Under the pieces are notes generated by a model. That model did no database searches, was not told the origin of the DNA, and saw nothing but the letters and a program-made list of their open reading frames with translations. Source: Sneathiella sp. (lineage in GTDB: Bacteria; Pseudomonadota; Alphaproteobacteria; Sneathiellales; Sneathiellaceae). Taken from it: a stretch of DNA of 64,000 nucleotides. The DNA lies in the NCBI GenBank assembly GCA_017643685.1, contig JAEPMY010000003.1, forward strand, positions 1-64,000, given 5' to 3'. Shown one piece after another: positions 60,913 through 64,000 of this stretch. The stretch's first letter is position 1. Each line of letters opens with the position of its first letter. The position numbers and the translations under genes are program-made.

Positions 60913-61663
60913 TTTCTCCAAAAGGTCTGATTTTATTAGTGTGCCTACTAGGCTAACCCCCCTCAGCTAAGTGGTTCAAGTCAAATAACCAGATTTTTTT
61001 TCTAAAAAACTAATAGTTTTCAGACCAAAGCGACGATATTGGAGATAAAATTAGTGAAAACATAATAAACAAATGGCATTCGTCAGTTGGAATTTGCGGA
61101 TAAGTCTTTCAAATATATCTATGATATAAATTAATATTCAAATTTTTCTTCTTCTTATTATTTGGGATATTATCATGACTATTTAATGATTAGGTATTTA
61201 TTGAAAATATGATGTCTTCAGGTGCAACTATATTTGAGAGGTTCGATCAGGGGGAGTTGAAGGTCTTCAAATTAGTGATTTTGAAAATATAATACGCTGT
61301 CTGGATATCTGATTATCTGTTGTGCGTGTTAGGTTGACCTCTACTATTCCCCAGTTTTACAGCAATTATAGAAGATTTTGGTACTGGCGGTAGAAGCTAA
61401 TAAAATAAGGCGCTGCCCATTTTCTATAGTCTCTTAAAATGCAATTTTTGTTCAAGATCAGAGAGAAGACAGGCGAGTTGGAGCGGGAAAATTTATAACC
61501 TTTAAAAGTATTCAAAACTTTCATTTTAAGACTGAGCGGTATTTACGAAATATTTACTTCTTAAACATTTCGCATCATATTTTTTTACTTAATAGATGTA
61601 TTGGGTTCAAAATTAGGGTTAGTTGGTTTGAAAACTTGCCGTGAGATCTTCTGATCTAGGAAG
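60913..61663. other. AT-rich intergenic region without a gene
   Basis: About 750 bases between the starts/ends of two minus-strand operons. No open frame of gene-like quality is seen on either strand. The sequence is far more AT-rich than its surroundings, especially 61000-61640. It should hold the promoter of the TRAP operon (near 60913-61050) and the end of the OCD operon (near 61640-61663). I found no RNA gene in it. Confidence 0.6.
60943..61020 (-). promoter_or_regulatory. Two short dyads upstream of the TRAP operon
   Basis: GCCTACTAGGC (60943-60953) and AAAACTAATAGTTTT (61006-61020) are both palindromes around one central base, 34 and about 97 bases upstream of the dctP-like start. They could be regulator sites; no known consensus was matched. 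Confidence 0.3.
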
Positions 61664-62641
61664 TTAAAATTTGACGTCTTGCCCCAAACCTTTTTGGATA
61701 GCTTTATCTAAAACATAGTGCGCTGTGGCCAAATCTTGTGCGGCGATCCCGAGAGAGCGGTAAAATGTAATTTGTGATTCATCAGCTCTACCAGCAAGAT
61801 CACCCGAATAAACAGCCCCAATTTCACCTTGTAGATAGTCTGTCGATATGATTCCGGCTGCAACCATATCGACAATTTCCCCAGCTTGTGCTTCCCAGGA
61901 AGGGAAATAATCTACCCAGATATCAGCTTTCAATACAGCAGCATCGTCAACTTCTCTCATCGTAGGGATGGATGAGCCAACTACATTCAAATGTGTTCCT
62001 GCCGTAATCCACTCCCCTTTTAGAATAGGGGTTGGGGAAGCAGTGACGGTGCAGATGATATCAACTTCTTTCACTGCAGCGGCAACATCGGTGCCCGAAG
62101 AGAACGCTATGTCTGGGTATTTCTGACTTGCATGCTCGCTAAATCGAGCTGCTTTTTCTGGTGATCGACCCGCAATTCGAACATTTTGAATAGGCCTTAC
62201 AGCGATCATTGCATCCAGATGATGTTCAGCTTGTTCTCCGGTGCCAATAATGGCAAGTGAAGTCGAATGTTGGTTTGAAAGAGCTCTAGTGGCGGCCCCG
62301 CTTGCGGCGGCTGTGCGAAGGGCTGTCAGCAACCCTGCATCCATCATGGCAATCGCACCGCCTGTCTTTCTCTCAAAAAGCACAATCGCCCCGCGATGAG
62401 AAGAGAGTCCTTTCTCAGGGTTTTGCGGAAAGAGGCTAACCAGTTTTACGCCAAAACAACCGGGCTCAGTAATTGCGCCGGGCATAATCCCCATCTTGTT
62501 ATGACCACCCACCGGTATCGCACTCCGAAGTGGGAGGGTTTCTGTTCCCTTTGCGACAGATATCATCGCAGTTTCGACTACATCAATGGCCTCTGCCATC
62601 GGGAGGAGCTGAGCGACGTCGTCATTACTGATAATCTTCAT
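61664..62641 (-). CDS. Ornithine cyclodeaminase / mu-crystallin family protein
   Basis: A 325-residue NAD(P)-dependent protein. It has the Rossmann loop IIGTGEQAEHHLDAM, the family's MPGAITEPGCFGVKLVSLFP segment and a GAIVLFERKTGGAIAMMDAG block. Members include ornithine cyclodeaminase, alanine dehydrogenase, pyrroline-2-carboxylate reductase and EutC of ectoine loci. I cannot choose among these. It overlaps the upstream hydrolase gene by ATGA. Confidence 0.85.
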   Translation of the reverse strand: MKIISNDDVAQLLPMAEAIDVVETAMISVAKGTETLPLRSAIPVGGHNKMGIMPGAITEPGCFGVKLVSLFPQNPEKGLSSHRGAIVLFERKTGGAIAMMDAGLLTALRTAAASGAATRALSNQHSTSLAIIGTGEQAEHHLDAMIAVRPIQNVRIAGRSPEKAARFSEHASQKYPDIAFSSGTDVAAAVKEVDIICTVTASPTPILKGEWITAGTHLNVVGSSIPTMREVDDAAVLKADIWVDYFPSWEAQAGEIVDMVAAGIISTDYLQGEIGAVYSGDLAGRADESQITFYRSLGIAAQDLATAHYVLDKAIQKGLGQDVKF

Positions 62642-63480
62642 TTTTCCAGCAGGCTCCCCTCACCCCATTCCGGACCGGTAACCGGCAGGCCAAGTTCTCT
62701 CTCTAGAAGCGCGGTGTAATGATCAGGCCGCACCACATATGGGAAATGACCACCAGACAAGAAGCGATAGGCGGTATCAGGGGAGAGGCGAGATCTCACA
62801 GCATCGCGAATTTCTGCTGGAATCAGAGGATCATCACTGCTTTCAATTGTAACGACCTCTATTGTGTTGGGGGGCAAGTCCGGCGCAAATTTGAGCGCAG
62901 AGAGCCGCATTCTAAGCTCAGCTTCCAAAATGCGCCCGCCAGCTTCTTGCAATAGAAGGTCAACCAGATCGAGCTGGTCCGGGTGTGCTTCACCCCATGC
63001 TTTTAGTCCTGTCCCAAAACCATCACGGAGAGTTTCGATTGGCGTTTCTTGAAGGTCAAAGCAGTAAGGGGGGCGCTCTACAAGCCCTTGAACGCTGTGC
63101 AGTGTGTTGGCTGCGAAGAGTTTAATGATTTTCTGAGGGTTGAGGCTTGCAAAATATTGCGCGAGATACCCCCCGAGAGAGGACCCCAACAAAGACACAG
63201 ATGAAATATCTTTCAGCTTTAAAAGTGTTGAAAGATCTTCTGACCACTCCTCAATGCTTCCTGCAGATGGGTAACTGATGGCAATTATCCGCATTTTGTC
63301 TGAAAGAGCTTCGATCTGTTGCCAGAAAATATCACCGCGTCCAAGTGTGCCTGGTATCAACAGAAGTACGGGTCCTGTCCCCACATCGATGACACCCCAA
63401 TCGCGCCCATTTAAGTCAACTCGCGCTTCTGGATACGTCTTGGCAAACTGATCTCGGGCTTCAATTAATTTGTTACTCAT
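62638..63480 (-). CDS. Alpha/beta hydrolase
   Basis: A 280-residue alpha/beta hydrolase with oxyanion-hole region LLIPGTLGRGD, nucleophile elbow LLGSSLGGYLA and a late His in SGGHFPYVVRPDHY. The Asp of the triad is probably in IESSDDPLIP. It is likely an esterase or C-C hydrolase; the substrate is unknown. The start at 63480 overlaps the M81 stop (ATGA); a start at 63507 would overlap further. Confidence 0.85.
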   Translation of the reverse strand: MSNKLIEARDQFAKTYPEARVDLNGRDWGVIDVGTGPVLLLIPGTLGRGDIFWQQIEALSDKMRIIAISYPSAGSIEEWSEDLSTLLKLKDISSVSLLGSSLGGYLAQYFASLNPQKIIKLFAANTLHSVQGLVERPPYCFDLQETPIETLRDGFGTGLKAWGEAHPDQLDLVDLLLQEAGGRILEAELRMRLSALKFAPDLPPNTIEVVTIESSDDPLIPAEIRDAVRSRLSPDTAYRFLSGGHFPYVVRPDHYTALLERELGLPVTGPEWGEGSLLEK

Positions 63481-64000
63481 GCGAACGGGTCCTCGACTTT
63501 TGGCCAATAGTTCGAACTTCTTTTGCTATACGGAATATTGGCGAAATCAGGTGTTATGGCCCCCGGTGTTGCAACGGGGATAACCCTTTTTGCAATCGGG
63601 TTAAAGCCAGCCTGATAATGATTAGATGATTTCACGCAGACAATTTTTCGGCTTTGAAGGTCAATCCCTAGCTTTTCGAAAGCTTCTGGGTGGAATGTTT
63701 GGGTGCGGCTGTCATTAATGACAATATCCACCCCATTTGCTTCCACCCAGACGGTTTCTCCCATTGGACAGGGAAGAGAACCAAAGAGTTGCGTTAAGCC
63801 GGTTGCGCATTTCTTAACGGTCACCGTCAAATCCAGAGGATCCCCCGACATTGGACCGCATTTTCCGCCAAGCCGAAGGGGAAGGGTCGCGCCTTCGCCT
63901 GCTTCACGGCAAATACGAACGGCAATTGGGTCCCAAAAAATGCCTGTCGCGACATTTGTAATGCCCCTCTCCAATATGGCGCGCAGCAGGAAGGTCGCAT
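63477..64000 (-). CDS. M81-family metallopeptidase (MlrC-like), C-terminal part; 5' end outside window
   Basis: The C-terminal 174 codons of an MlrC-type protein, open to the right edge. ATFLLRA then LERGITNVATGIFWDP, RLGGKCGPMSGDPLDLTVTV and VKSSNHYQAGFNPIAKRVI are the MlrC C-terminal domain. MlrC hydrolyses linear microcystin fragments in known strains, but most M81 proteins have unknown substrates. It is first of the visible genes in a three-gene operon with the hydrolase and OCD-like genes. The apparent TTG start at 63974 is internal. Confidence 0.85.
   Translation of the reverse strand, partial: ATFLLRAILERGITNVATGIFWDPIAVRICREAGEGATLPLRLGGKCGPMSGDPLDLTVTVKKCATGLTQLFGSLPCPMGETVWVEANGVDIVINDSRTQTFHPEAFEKLGIDLQSRKIVCVKSSNHYQAGFNPIAKRVIPVATPGAITPDFANIPYSKRSSNYWPKVEDPFA

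Overview
The window is 64 kb of gene-dense chromosome from a Gram-negative bacterium. KdsD (LPS/Kdo), two TonB-dependent receptors, an outer-membrane secretin and exported proteins imply an outer membrane. The gene set (FeS-type bacterial cryptochrome/photolyase, TRAP transporter of the TeaA/UehA type, several polyamine- and phosphonate-type ABC importers, short ribonuclease D next to kdsD) suggests a marine heterotrophic alphaproteobacterium, possibly of the Sneathiella/Kiloniella/Rhodospirillales-like groups. That placement is inference from gene content. I see no rRNA, tRNA, CRISPR array, insertion sequence, integrase or phage gene.

Layout. 1-6.1 kb: kdsD (cut by the window edge), short RNase D, a GntR regulator, and a light/DNA-repair group (SDR, FeS photolyase, DUF2256) followed by small stand-alone genes. 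6.1-9.4 kb: a minus-strand response regulator / histidine kinase / response regulator operon. 9.6-14.1 kb: GNAT, EamA exporter, LysR, glutamate/dicarboxylate symporter, DUF2161. 14.1-23.6 kb: LysR plus a nine-gene plus-strand operon (PotBCDA-type importer, class III aminotransferase, BKACE enzyme, acetylpolyamine amidohydrolase, FAD amine oxidase-like protein), which reads as uptake and breakdown of an acylated polyamine-like compound. 23.6-28.1 kb: phnD-C-E-E plus a HAD phosphatase behind a visible PHO box, i.e. a phosphate-starvation organophosphorus importer.

28.2-41.1 kb is the most unusual part. Two AraC regulators each precede a gene for a large exported protein that joins four copies of a new-looking Cys4 repeat (CxxC, then exactly 16 residues, then C), a helical/hydrophobic middle domain and C-terminal tectonin-type beta-propellers. 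The second of these genes is followed by a lipoprotein joining TPRs to a secretin domain without other type II/III/IV secretion genes, and by a third tectonin protein with three propellers. I propose this as an undescribed outer-membrane export/surface system. A DUF2946-like gene and a copper-type TonB receptor follow.

43.8-54.8 kb is core metabolism and B12 uptake: acnB with a strong terminator, a cobalamin riboswitch before btuB-btuF-btuC-btuD, then ppc. 54.8-64 kb is on the minus strand: split mnmD/mnmC, an ectoine-type TRAP operon (uehABC-usp-eutA order, but without the other eut genes in view), a 750-base AT-rich gap, and an ornithine-cyclodeaminase-like / alpha-beta hydrolase / M81 peptidase operon running off the right edge. 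Genes overlap or abut throughout; many starts sit in ATGA or TAATG junctions, and several convergent neighbours overlap at their stops.
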